DNA of 64,000 nucleotides from Paraburkholderia bryophila (GCF_003269035.1 NZ_QLTK01000001.1:62001-126000); one strand, 5' to 3'; counted from the stretch's first letter, positions 26,301-34,297 are shown. Notes: a model not told the origin generated them from the letters alone. A program made the numbers and translations.

Positions 26301-27275
26301 TCACGACACCGCACAGCCACCCGGCGCCGCCGGAAACGAACCGAGCAACACCAGCGCACGGGCATGCCGTTTCATCTGCGCGAGCGCGTGGGCCATCTGC
26401 ACGTCATGCCGATGCCTGGGCAACTCGACGAAGAACCGGTACGCCCACAACTCGCTTCTCAGCGGTCGCGCGTCGAGCCGCGTCACCGGAATCCGATGCT
26501 CGGCCAGCGGCGCGAGCACGCGTTGCAGCGCCCCGCTGCTGTTTTCGAGTTCGACGCACAACAGCGTGCGATCGTCGCCGGTGGGCGGCGGTTCTTCGCG
26601 GCCGATCACGTAGAAACGCGTGCTGTTGAAATGCTCGTCCTGAATCGCCGAGGCGACGATCCGCAAGCCGTAGTGATGCGCCGCCCGCTGACTGCCGATT
26701 GCCGCGTAGCCCGCCGTACGCGCGGCAAGCTGGGCCGCCTGCGCGTTGCTGGCCACGGCCTGTCGCGGCACCTCCGGCAGATGCGTGTCGAGCCAGCGGC
26801 GGCATTGTGCCAGCGCCTGCTCGTGCGCCGTCACGCAGGTAATACCGTCGAGCGCGCCATGCGCCGTCATCAGCCTATGCCGCACCGGCAACACGACTTC
26901 GCCGCTCACGGTCAGCCGGTTTTTCAGCAGCAGATCCAGCGTGCGCGCGACGATGCCCTCCGTCGAGTTCTCGACCGGTACCACGCCGTGACTGGCGCCG
27001 CCATGCGCGACCGCCTCGAACACGGCGTCGACGTTGGCGCAGGACATCGCGTCATGCGTCTCGCCGAAGCACAGGCGCATCGCGTCTTCGGTATAGGTGC
27101 CGCAGGGGCCGAGAAAGGCGATCGCCGTGCGCTCGGTTGCGCCGCAAGCCGGCGCGAGTTCGAGCAGACGCGCGGCGCGTTGCGCCGCCTGCGGCGCGGC
27201 AACGTTCGGCGCGATAGGTGCAATCGCAGCGATCGGCGCGTTCGGCGCGTTCGGCGCGTTCGGCGTCGCCATCAT
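26301..27275 (-). CDS. pheA: prephenate dehydratase with ACT domain (TdaC-like context)
   Basis: 324 residues. It begins with a low-complexity Asn-Ala-Pro repeat and Ala/Ile/Pro-rich stretch of about 50 residues, then a PDT domain: A-F-L-G-P-C-G-T-Y-T-E near residue 53, V-P-V-E-N-S-T-E-G and the catalytic N-S-T-R-F (Thr219-Phe221). An ACT domain follows, but its Phe-binding E-S-R-P motif reads D-A-R-P (268-271), which suggests weaker feedback control. There is no chorismate mutase domain, unlike the usual proteobacterial bifunctional PheA. Its ATG overlaps the DAHP synthase stop. Together they would push carbon to phenylpyruvate. TdaC of TDA producers is of this family. Confidence 0.9.
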   Translation of the reverse strand: MMATPNAPNAPNAPIAAIAPIAPNVAAPQAAQRAARLLELAPACGATERTAIAFLGPCGTYTEDAMRLCFGETHDAMSCANVDAVFEAVAHGGASHGVVPVENSTEGIVARTLDLLLKNRLTVSGEVVLPVRHRLMTAHGALDGITCVTAHEQALAQCRRWLDTHLPEVPRQAVASNAQAAQLAARTAGYAAIGSQRAAHHYGLRIVASAIQDEHFNSTRFYVIGREEPPPTGDDRTLLCVELENSSGALQRVLAPLAEHRIPVTRLDARPLRSELWAYRFFVELPRHRHDVQMAHALAQMKRHARALVLLGSFPAAPGGCAVS

Positions 27276-28378
27276 GCCGCCGACTGCAAGGACGTCACCG
27301 ATGGCACCGACTGCACCGACGGCAAACTTTCCCGCATCGGCGTCGCCGCGTGCCGCAGACGGCGCTGCCGCACGGCCTCGGCGAGCTTGCCCAGCAACGC
27401 TTCGGTCGCGTCCCAGCCGATACAGGCGTCCGTAATGCTCTGCCCGTAGGCGAGCGGCACGTCGGCCACCACGTCCTGGCGGCCCGCCAGCAGATTCGAT
27501 TCGAGCATCACGCCGGCAATCCGCTCACCGCCGGCGGCAATCTGCTCGCACAACGAATCGCACACGCACAACTGCTTGTCGTGCTGCTTGCAACTGTTGC
27601 CATGGCTCGCGTCGATGACGACACGCCCCGGCAGCCCGCCGGCCGCAAGCGACGCACAGGCTTCGGCGACGCTCTGCGCGTCGTAATTGGGTTGTTTGCC
27701 GCCGCGCAGCACGAGGTGACAGTCCTGGTTGCCGCTCGTCGCGACCTTGGCGAACCGGCCGCTCTCCGTCACACCCAGAAAATGATGCGCATGACCGGCG
27801 GCATGGATCGCGTCGATCGCGATCTTGACGTTGCCGTCCGTGCCGTTCTTGAAGCCGATCGGGCACGGCAAGCCCGACGCCAACTCGCGATGAATCTGCG
27901 ACTCCGTGGTGCGCGCGCCGATCGCCCCCCAGCTCACCAGATCGGCCAGATAATGCGGCGTGGTCACGTCGAGAAACTCGGTCGCGACCGGCACGCCGGC
28001 CCGTGTGATGTCGAGCATCAATTGACGGGCAAGCCGGATGCCGGCGTCGATCGCATGGCTGCCGTCCAGATACGGGTCGTTGATCAGGCCTTTCCAGCCG
28101 ACCGTGGTACGCGGTTTTTCGAAATACACCCGCATCACGATCTCGAGTTCGTCCTGCCACCGGTGCCGTTGCTTCGACAAACGCGCGGCGTACTCGAGCG
28201 CGGCGACCGGATCGTGAATCGAACACGGTCCGACGATCACGACCAGCCTGCCGCTGAGTCCCTGCAGGACCTCGGAAATGGCGCGGCGCGTTTGCATGAC
28301 GGTGTGCAGGCTGTCGACGTCGCACGGCAGGTGCTGCCTCAGTTCCGCCGGCCCGATCACCGGTGTCGTCGCGCTCAT
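27272..28378 (-). CDS. class I 3-deoxy-7-phosphoheptulonate (DAHP) synthase
   Basis: 368 residues from ATG at 28378, where GGAAGAGG lies just upstream; the open frame continues far upstream without family similarity. Barrel motifs: V-G-P-C-S-I-H-D for phosphoenolpyruvate, R-V-Y-F-E-K-P-R-T, G-A-R-T-T-E-S-Q, G-F-K-N-G-T-D-G and D-A-S-H-G-N-S. The enzyme condenses PEP and erythrose 4-phosphate, the entry to the shikimate pathway. Placed between a TdaE-like flavoprotein and a prephenate dehydratase it looks like a dedicated supply enzyme. Two or more DAHP synthase genes should exist elsewhere for housekeeping. Confidence 0.93.
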   Translation of the reverse strand: MSATTPVIGPAELRQHLPCDVDSLHTVMQTRRAISEVLQGLSGRLVVIVGPCSIHDPVAALEYAARLSKQRHRWQDELEIVMRVYFEKPRTTVGWKGLINDPYLDGSHAIDAGIRLARQLMLDITRAGVPVATEFLDVTTPHYLADLVSWGAIGARTTESQIHRELASGLPCPIGFKNGTDGNVKIAIDAIHAAGHAHHFLGVTESGRFAKVATSGNQDCHLVLRGGKQPNYDAQSVAEACASLAAGGLPGRVVIDASHGNSCKQHDKQLCVCDSLCEQIAAGGERIAGVMLESNLLAGRQDVVADVPLAYGQSITDACIGWDATEALLGKLAEAVRQRRLRHAATPMRESLPSVQSVPSVTSLQSAA

Positions 28379-28458
28379 GCCTCTTCCGATATCCCAAGTC
28401 AACATAGACAGACCCCATGGGCGCGTCACGCCCGAGAGAAAATACGTGGCCGAACCGC

Positions 28459-29616
28459 TCAGCCTTGCGAGGACGATGCGCTGCCGGCGAGCCGCTGCAT
28501 CTGGTTGAAAATATTCTTGCGGTGCATCTCTTCGGTACCGCCGACGCTTGCGAACCCCATTGCGTCCTTCAGCAACGTGGCGATGCCGCCATTGTGATAG
28601 CCGATGCTGCCGTACAGCTTGACGAGGCTCGTGGCGTTGTCGATCAGATCGCTCGCGCCCACCAGCTTGGCCACCGAGCATGCCAGCAGCGCCTCGGGAT
28701 GCGCGTTCAGCAAGCGGCCGAGCGCGCCGTAAGCGGCCCAGCGGCTGCGCTCCATGCCGATCTTCATATCGACCAGACGCTTCTGGATATATTGATGCGA
28801 GTCGATCGTGCTTTTAAAGCTGGTGCGCCGCGCCGCATAGTGCATCGCTTCATCCACGAACGGCAGCGGCAGGTTTGCCGCCACCAGCCCGTAGTAGAGA
28901 CGGCCGAGCGAGATGATGTCGATCAGATGGCCGAGGCCGCGCCCCGCCTGACCGAGTATCTGCGACGCGTCGACGTGAATGTCCTCGAAGCGCAGTTCGC
29001 CGGTGGGCAGATTGCGGTTGCCGAGCTTGTCGTCCTGCGCGCCGATCACGAGGCCCGGCGTATCGCGATCGAGCAGCACCAGCGCGATGTTGCTGGACTC
29101 GCGGCGCTCCAGACGGCTCACCACGAGGATGAAGTCCATGATCGGCGCGTGAGCGATGTTGTATTTGCTGCCGTTGAGCCGGTAGCCGTCCGGCGACTCC
29201 GACAGCGTGGTGTCGATGCTGCGCACGTCGGTGCCGGTGGACGGCTCCGCAATGCCGGTCGCGCTGATCTTGCCGCGCATGATGGCGGCGAGATAACGCT
29301 CTTTCTGCAGCGGGCTGCCGTGCCGCACCATCGCGCGCACCATGCCGGCCTGCGCGATCACCGACAACAGCAATTCCGGCGTGCGGATCGTCGACGACAG
29401 GCCGTCGAGCGCGGCCGTGAAGCCCCACCAGTCTTCGCCGTCGCCGCCGTAGTCGCGGGGCACCACGAGGTGCCAGAGCCGCTCATCGCGCAGACGGTTC
29501 CACCCGGCGTAATCGAAACCTTCCGGCTGCTGGTCGCGCGCCTTGGCAAGCTGCTCGCCCACCGCGGCGAAACGCTCGCGCAGTATCAATTGTTCGGGGG
29601 TCCAGTCGTGAAACAT
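28459..29616 (-). CDS. acyl-CoA dehydrogenase-fold flavoprotein (TdaE-like candidate)
   Basis: 385 residues with the full acyl-CoA dehydrogenase architecture: helical N-domain, beta-domain with T-G-I-A-E-P-S-T-G-T-D (FAD contact) and helical C-domain ending G-G-T-E-E-M. The catalytic Glu is missing at both usual places. The medium-chain-type site reads H-N-G-G (341-344) and the isovaleryl-type site reads S-L-G-R-L (Gly238). That fits an oxygenase-type member such as TdaE, the flavoprotein dioxygenase of tropone biosynthesis, better than a dehydrogenase. It is the first gene of a three-gene unit with DAHP synthase (80 bases on) and prephenate dehydratase. Confidence 0.85.
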   Translation of the reverse strand: MFHDWTPEQLILRERFAAVGEQLAKARDQQPEGFDYAGWNRLRDERLWHLVVPRDYGGDGEDWWGFTAALDGLSSTIRTPELLLSVIAQAGMVRAMVRHGSPLQKERYLAAIMRGKISATGIAEPSTGTDVRSIDTTLSESPDGYRLNGSKYNIAHAPIMDFILVVSRLERRESSNIALVLLDRDTPGLVIGAQDDKLGNRNLPTGELRFEDIHVDASQILGQAGRGLGHLIDIISLGRLYYGLVAANLPLPFVDEAMHYAARRTSFKSTIDSHQYIQKRLVDMKIGMERSRWAAYGALGRLLNAHPEALLACSVAKLVGASDLIDNATSLVKLYGSIGYHNGGIATLLKDAMGFASVGGTEEMHRKNIFNQMQRLAGSASSSQG

Positions 29617-29796
29617 CGTGCGCCGCTCCGTCGATCGGATTTAAATGGACGGCATGGCGGAGTTCGCATCGGAAAATATGCGCGCTGATACCAGGCCGGT
29701 GATAGTCGTGTTGCCGCCAGGCGCCGGATTAATCTCCGCAATCATCCTGACTTAATGGTTTTTCCATCAGATAACTAATGGCGCGACTACGGATCT

Positions 29797-29816
29797 GGCC
29801 AATTTACTACTTGGCC
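29797..29816. promoter_or_regulatory. 20-bp palindrome, candidate operator
   Basis: GGCCAA (29797-29802) and TTGGCC (29811-29816) are separated by eight AT-rich bases. The size and symmetry fit a dimeric regulator such as LuxR. It lies about 180 bases before the flavoprotein start. Confidence 0.5.
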
Positions 29817-29884
29817 ATCTGCACGCGGCATTAACCACGCACACCGCAGCGCAGCCGGCCCGGACTGTATTAATGGAGAACCCG

Positions 29885-29916
29885 ATTTTCATGCACGGTT
29901 ATTTTCATGCACGGTT
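29885..29916. repeat. perfect 16-bp tandem repeat
   Basis: ATTTTCATGCACGGTT is present at 29885-29900 and again at 29901-29916 without a mismatch. It lies in the control region between the flavoprotein operon and nrtR. Confidence 0.85.
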
Positions 29917-30219
29917 GCAGTGCTCGGGAACGGCCGCCCGTATTGACCGGCGCGCCGCATTTTCCTTGACAGCGCTGCTTGTTGATTCGCTGGCTAGTCT
30001 ACTCGCGGATCAACTCGCTGTACGCCTGAGATTTCTGATAGGGGTCGACCTGCCATCACGAATGATATAAGGTTCGCCGATTTATTATCAGGAACCGAAG
30101 TCAGTAAAGCTACACGCGCGCACGGCTATCTTTTATTTTCGCCACAAACCGCGACATTTACCGGGATTACCCTTTCCATTCGCCACGCGAACGTACAGCT
30201 TGAGCGGGGGGGCGCCGCT

Positions 30220-30918
30220 TTACCAGAACGCCCGTTTGAACAGACTCAGCCGATTCACCCTGAACAGCCGCGCGGGCCGCTGATTACCGCCCTGAAATTC
30301 GTCGGTGGCGATCAGGATATCGGCTTCGTCGGCCGCCTCGCCCGGTTGCAGATCGGCCACCTTGATCCCCAGCCGCGAACGGAACGTGCCGCGCGACACC
30401 GCCTCGCCAAAAATCTGTTCATAGATGGTCTGCAATTGCGTCAGCGTGAACAACTCCGGCAGCAGCCAGCACGGCAAGGTCGAATAGCTCGCCTTGTTGC
30501 GCACCCGCTGCACCGCTTCCGCCACCTGCTCCGCATGATCGAATGCGAGTTCGGGCAGGTCGTCCACATCGTAGAACTGAAACACGCCCGCGCCCGCCGC
30601 GCTCAGTTCCGCATGCGGGATCAGCGCGACGTGCGACACCGCCACCGACCAGCCGCGCGGATCGCGGGCCGGACCGCCAAAGCTGCGCAGTTGTTCGAGA
30701 TAGCGCGGCGCGAAGCCGGTTTTCTCCGATAGCACGCGCTTTGCCGTCGCTTCCAGCGACTCGTCTTCGTCCACATGAACATAGCCGCCGGGCAACGCCA
30801 GGCTATGCTTCGCGGGCGCGCGCTCGCGCTGATGCAGGGCCACTTTCAGCAGGCCTTCGTCCAGCGTCAGCAAGACAATGTCGACGCTCACGTCCGGTGT
30901 GGTGTAGCGCTGTTTCAT
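30220..30918 (-). CDS. nrtR: NrtR-type NUDIX transcriptional regulator of NAD metabolism
   Basis: 232 residues. The start at 30918 has AGGAG six bases upstream; the longer frame to 30942 lacks one. An N-terminal NUDIX-like domain (L-P-G-G-Y-V-H-V-D-E-D-E-S-L-E-A, with the Nudix box partly changed: L-S-E-K-T-G-F) is followed by a winged helix region (L-T-Q-L-Q-T-I-Y-E-Q-I-F-G). NrtR proteins bind ADP-ribose and repress NAD salvage genes. The divergent prs and nadV genes and the operator in between make the assignment strong. Confidence 0.93.
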   Translation of the reverse strand: MKQRYTTPDVSVDIVLLTLDEGLLKVALHQRERAPAKHSLALPGGYVHVDEDESLEATAKRVLSEKTGFAPRYLEQLRSFGGPARDPRGWSVAVSHVALIPHAELSAAGAGVFQFYDVDDLPELAFDHAEQVAEAVQRVRNKASYSTLPCWLLPELFTLTQLQTIYEQIFGEAVSRGTFRSRLGIKVADLQPGEAADEADILIATDEFQGGNQRPARLFRVNRLSLFKRAFW

Positions 30919-30970
30919 GGGTGACTCCTGTGCGTGCGCCAAATATGCGCTGCGGGTAATTCTATCAACA

Positions 30971-30989
30971 TAGTTGCAATTCTCAACTA
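30971..30989. promoter_or_regulatory. NrtR-type operator
   Basis: TAGTTG (30971-30976) and CAACTA (30984-30989) with a 7-base spacer. It sits between the divergent nrtR and prs starts. The arms fit the inverted-repeat form described for NrtR sites. A second palindrome, ACTGG-CAA-CCAGT, lies at 31001-31013. Confidence 0.75.
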
Positions 30990-31052
30990 AGTAACCTTAT
31001 ACTGGCAACCAGTTAGTCGGATATTCCGACGAAGCCAGACGGAGGATAACAA

Positions 31053-31871
31053 ATGATTCAGGTTTTTGCCGTATCGAGCGATCGGGGTGAAGTGCCGCTG
31101 GAACTCCGCAAACTGGTGTTCCCCGGCGGCGAGGTCAACGTCAGCGTCGAGCTGGGCAAGCCCGCGCACACGCTGCGCATTCAGGCGCATCTGCCCAACG
31201 CCGAAGCGGTCATGACGCTGCTGCTCGCAACCGACGCGCTGCGCCGCGGCTATCCGGGCACGCCGATCCTGTTGTCCCTGCCATACGTGCCGTATGCCCG
31301 CCAGGACCGCGTGGCGAATCCGGGTGAGGCGCTCAGCGCGCGCGTCTTCTGCGATCTGATCAACACGCAGCAGTATGCGCAGGTCGAAGTGCAGGACCCG
31401 CATAGCGATGTCGTGACCGCCCTGCTCGACCGCGTGGTGATCGCCGATCCGTTGCCGTCGTTGCGCCGTGCGCTGGCCAGCCTGGGTTCGGGCCGCGCCG
31501 CGCTGGTCGCGCCGGACGCCGGCGCCCGCAAGCGCGTCATGCATCTGGCGCAGGCGCTGGAACTCGACGTGGTGTTCGCCGAGAAAGTGCGCAATACGCA
31601 GACCGGCAAGATCACCGGCACGCAGGTGGTGGGCGACTTGCCCGACGCGCCGCTGCTGGTGGTGGACGATATCTGCGACGGCGGCCGCACCTTCACCGAA
31701 CTCGCCACGGCGTTGCGTACCCGCCAGGCCGAACAGCGCCTGAGCCAGCCGCTTTACCTGTATGTCACGCACGGTATTTTCAGCAAGGGCCTCGCGCCGC
31801 TGCTCGAACACTACCAGACGGTTTTCACGCGCAACAACTGGACCAGCGACACGCGCTGCCAGCAGGTCTGA
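31053..31871 (+). CDS. prs: ribose-phosphate pyrophosphokinase of NAD salvage operon
   Basis: 272 residues, about 40 shorter than housekeeping Prs. The start at 31053 has GGAGGATAACAA. Motifs: S-L-P-Y-V-P-Y-A-R-Q-D-R for ATP, D-P-H-S-D-V, and the PRPP loop V-V-D-D-I-C-D-G-G-R-T. It makes PRPP from ribose 5-phosphate and ATP, feeding the next enzyme NadV. Such short Prs copies are typical partners of NadV. It is 65 bases before nadV on the same strand. Confidence 0.95.
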   Translation: MIQVFAVSSDRGEVPLELRKLVFPGGEVNVSVELGKPAHTLRIQAHLPNAEAVMTLLLATDALRRGYPGTPILLSLPYVPYARQDRVANPGEALSARVFCDLINTQQYAQVEVQDPHSDVVTALLDRVVIADPLPSLRRALASLGSGRAALVAPDAGARKRVMHLAQALELDVVFAEKVRNTQTGKITGTQVVGDLPDAPLLVVDDICDGGRTFTELATALRTRQAEQRLSQPLYLYVTHGIFSKGLAPLLEHYQTVFTRNNWTSDTRCQQV

Positions 31872-31936
31872 ACCTGAAAGCGCCGCCGCATCCGCACCGA
31901 ACACGACTCTGAATCCGAACTCGCCAGGAGATGTTG

Positions 31937-33646
31937 ATGAACGCCCCCGACCGCACGGAAGTCCTCGAAAAAAACCAGCTCGTTCCGTTCAATCTTGCCG
32001 ATTTCTACAAGACCGGCCACCCGTCCATGTACCCGAAAGCGACCACCAGGCTGGTCGCGAACTTCACGCCCCGTTCGGCGAAGTACGCACCGGTGCTGCG
32101 CGAACTGTTCGACGACAAGGTGGTCTGGTTCGGGCTGCAAGGCTTCATTCAGGAATGCCTGATCGACCTGTTCGGCGCGGAGTTCTTCCAGAAGCCGAAA
32201 GCTCAGGCGGTGCGCAAGTACAAGCGGCGCATGGACACGGCATTGGGACCTGACGCCGTACCGGTGGCGAGCCTCGAAGCGCTGCACGATCTCGGCCACC
32301 TGCCGCTCGAAATCCGTTCGCTGCCGGAAGGCTCGCGAGTCGACATCAAGGTGCCGCCGGTGATTTTCACCAACACGCACCCGGACTTTCCGTGGGTGTC
32401 CACGTACTTCGAAACGGTGGTGAGCTGTGAATCGTGGAAGCCGTCCACGGTCGCCACCATCGCGTTCGAATTCCGCAAGCTGCTGACCTACTTCGCGAAC
32501 ACGACCGGCGCGCCGCTCGACTTCGTGAACTGGCAAGGTCACGATTTTTCGATGCGCGGCATGAGCGGCGTGCACGACGCCATGCGTTGCGGCGCGGGTC
32601 ACCTGTTGTCGTTCACCGGCACAGACACGATCCCCGCGATCGATTATCTCGAGGACCACTACGGCGCGAATGCGGAGCGCGAGCTGGTCGGCGGGTCGAT
32701 TCCGGCGTCGGAACACAGCGTGATGGCGCTGCGCATTCTGCTCACGCAGCAACGCCTCGAACGCGATCCGGCGCAAGCCATGCTCGACCCGAAGGCGCTG
32801 CGCCGCAAGGCCGAACTGGAAGTGATCCGCGAGTTCGTCACCGAAGGCTACCCGCAGGGCATGGTCTCGCTCGTCAGCGACACGTTCGATTTCTGGAACG
32901 TGATGACGGTCATCGCGAAGGAACTGAAGGCGGATATTCTCGCCCGCCGGCCCGACGCGCTCGGCAACGCCAAAGTGGTGTTTCGCCCCGACTCCGGCGA
33001 TCCGGTGAAGATCCTCACCGGCTATACGGACGACGAACTCGTGCAGCGCGATGGCCAACCCGTCGTCACCGAAACGGGCCGCTATACGGTCAAGGCGAGC
33101 GGCGAGACGATCAGCGAAGCTGAGCGTACCGGCGCGGTGGAGTGTCTGTGGAATATCTACGGCGGCACCACCACGGAAAAAGGCTACAAGGTGCTGGATT
33201 CGCACGTCGGGCTGATCTACGGCGACTCGATCACGCTGACCCGCGCGCGCGACATCATGTTGCGCATGGCGGCCAAGGGCTTCGCTTCGTGCAACGTGGT
33301 GCTCGGCATCGGCAGCTACGTGTACGGGATGAACTCGCGCGACACCTTCGGTTATGCGCTCAAGGCGATCTATGCCGAGGTGGATGGCGAAGCGGTCGAC
33401 ATCTACAAAGACCCGGCCACCGACGACGGCACCAAGAAGTCCGCGAAAGGTCTGCCGCGTGTCGAGAAGGAAGGCGATCACTTCGTGCTGTACGAACAAC
33501 AGACCGTCGAGCAGGCGGAAGGCGGTGCGCTGGTGCCGGTGTTCCGCAATGGCGAATTGCTGGTGAAGCAGTCGCTGGCGGAGATTCGCGAGCGTTTGCA
33601 GTCGTCGTGGACGTGCCCGGAGGCGGGGTCGATCGTTTGGGGGTGA
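31937..33646 (+). CDS. nadV: nicotinamide phosphoribosyltransferase NadV
   Basis: 569 residues starting MNAPDRTEV at 31937, with AGGAG six bases upstream. It belongs to the Nampt/NadV family: N-x-x-D-F-Y-K-x-x-H-P near the start, E-T-V-V-S, M-R-G-M-S-G for substrate contacts, and the phosphate-binding V-F-R-P-D-S-G-D-P. It turns nicotinamide and PRPP into nicotinamide mononucleotide, a direct NAD salvage route otherwise rare in bacteria. It is co-transcribed with prs under the likely control of NrtR. Confidence 0.95.
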   Translation: MNAPDRTEVLEKNQLVPFNLADFYKTGHPSMYPKATTRLVANFTPRSAKYAPVLRELFDDKVVWFGLQGFIQECLIDLFGAEFFQKPKAQAVRKYKRRMDTALGPDAVPVASLEALHDLGHLPLEIRSLPEGSRVDIKVPPVIFTNTHPDFPWVSTYFETVVSCESWKPSTVATIAFEFRKLLTYFANTTGAPLDFVNWQGHDFSMRGMSGVHDAMRCGAGHLLSFTGTDTIPAIDYLEDHYGANAERELVGGSIPASEHSVMALRILLTQQRLERDPAQAMLDPKALRRKAELEVIREFVTEGYPQGMVSLVSDTFDFWNVMTVIAKELKADILARRPDALGNAKVVFRPDSGDPVKILTGYTDDELVQRDGQPVVTETGRYTVKASGETISEAERTGAVECLWNIYGGTTTEKGYKVLDSHVGLIYGDSITLTRARDIMLRMAAKGFASCNVVLGIGSYVYGMNSRDTFGYALKAIYAEVDGEAVDIYKDPATDDGTKKSAKGLPRVEKEGDHFVLYEQQTVEQAEGGALVPVFRNGELLVKQSLAEIRERLQSSWTCPEAGSIVWG

Positions 33647-33658
33647 GGTACGGGTGCG

Positions 33659-33682
33659 CCCCGGCGTGATGGTGCGCCGGGG
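33659..33682 (+). terminator. hairpin after nadV
   Basis: Perfect 8-bp arms CCCCGGCG (33659-33666) and CGCCGGGG (33675-33682), eight-base loop, 13 bases after the nadV stop. There is no T run, so it may act only weakly or with Rho. Confidence 0.5.
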
Positions 33683-33774
33683 TCAATCGAGGCGTTAGAA
33701 TTCCGCTATAGTTCCTGAAGCGGTACGCTCAGTCTCCTACCCTTTCAGCGGCTTTCGATAAGGAAAGAAGAACC

Positions 33775-34064
33775 ATGCGGCCGTCCGTTGTGCTTGATCT
33801 CAAGCGAAGCGCTGTGCGCGAAGCAGCGAGTCGCTTCCGCACGGTGAATCCGCGCGTCTTCGGCTCGGTGCTGCATGGCACCGACCAGGATGGCAGCGAC
33901 CTCGATCTGCTGGTCGATGCGTTACCTGGTGCACCCTGTTCGATCTGGGCGGCCTGCAGGACGCGCTTGAATCCTTACTCGGCGTCCATGTGCATCTTCT
34001 GACACCCGCCGACCTGCCGCCGAAGTTTCGCGCCAAGGTGCTTGCGGAGGCTAAGCCGGTATGA
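33775..34064 (+). pseudogene. MntA-type nucleotidyltransferase antitoxin, frameshifted
   Basis: The first 51 residues show a minimal nucleotidyltransferase: V-F-G-S-V-L-H-G, then G-S-D-L-D-L-L-V. The frame then runs into unrelated sequence after 33930. One base out of frame the family sequence resumes (T-L-F-D-L-G-G-L-Q-D-A-L-E, then P-A-D-L-P-P-K-F) and ends at 34064, overlapping the next ATG. A single-base loss near 33932 explains this. In intact MntA/HepT systems this enzyme adds AMP to the HEPN toxin to silence it. A sequencing error is the alternative. Confidence 0.8.
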
Positions 34065-34297
34065 GCCAGAGCCGCTTGCCCGACTATCTCGATCACATGA
34101 AGCAGGCCGCGACGGACGCGATCGATTTCGTGAATGGCCTGAGCAAAGACAGTTTCCTTGAAGACAAGCGCACGCAGCAGGCGGTCATCATGAGTCTCAT
34201 CATCATCGGTGAGGCTGCAACGAAAGTGATGGACGGTTACGCTAGTCAAGCAATGGAATTCGCGCACGCATCCAATCTAACGCCGTTGGCGGCATAA
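34061..34297 (+). pseudogene. HepT/DUF86 HEPN toxin, 3'-truncated
   Basis: The first 60 residues match HepT-type DUF86 proteins (L-P-D-Y-L-D-H-M near the start, then I-I-I-G-E-A-A-T-K-V). After Tyr60 the sequence departs and stops at residue 78, so the C-terminal R-N-x-x-x-H ribonuclease motif is absent. The break falls where the AT-rich island begins (34241 onward). The ATG overlaps the antitoxin stop. The pair is therefore a dead toxin-antitoxin remnant. Confidence 0.8.

Larger units (their letters stand above)
29617..30219. other. 600-base control region upstream of the flavoprotein operon
   Basis: No gene is seen. It is AT-richer than the flanks. It carries the GGCCAA/TTGGCC palindrome and a 16-base tandem repeat described separately, plus a short ATGG-TTTTT-CCAT palindrome near 29750-29770. 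The nrtR gene ends at its right edge, so it also serves as that gene's 3' region. A 65-codon plus-strand frame at 29873-30070 is not convincing. Confidence 0.5.

Noticed and set aside
29873..30070. 65-codon frame over the tandem repeat
   Set aside because: Weak ribosome site and no similarity; the repeats better explain the region as regulatory.
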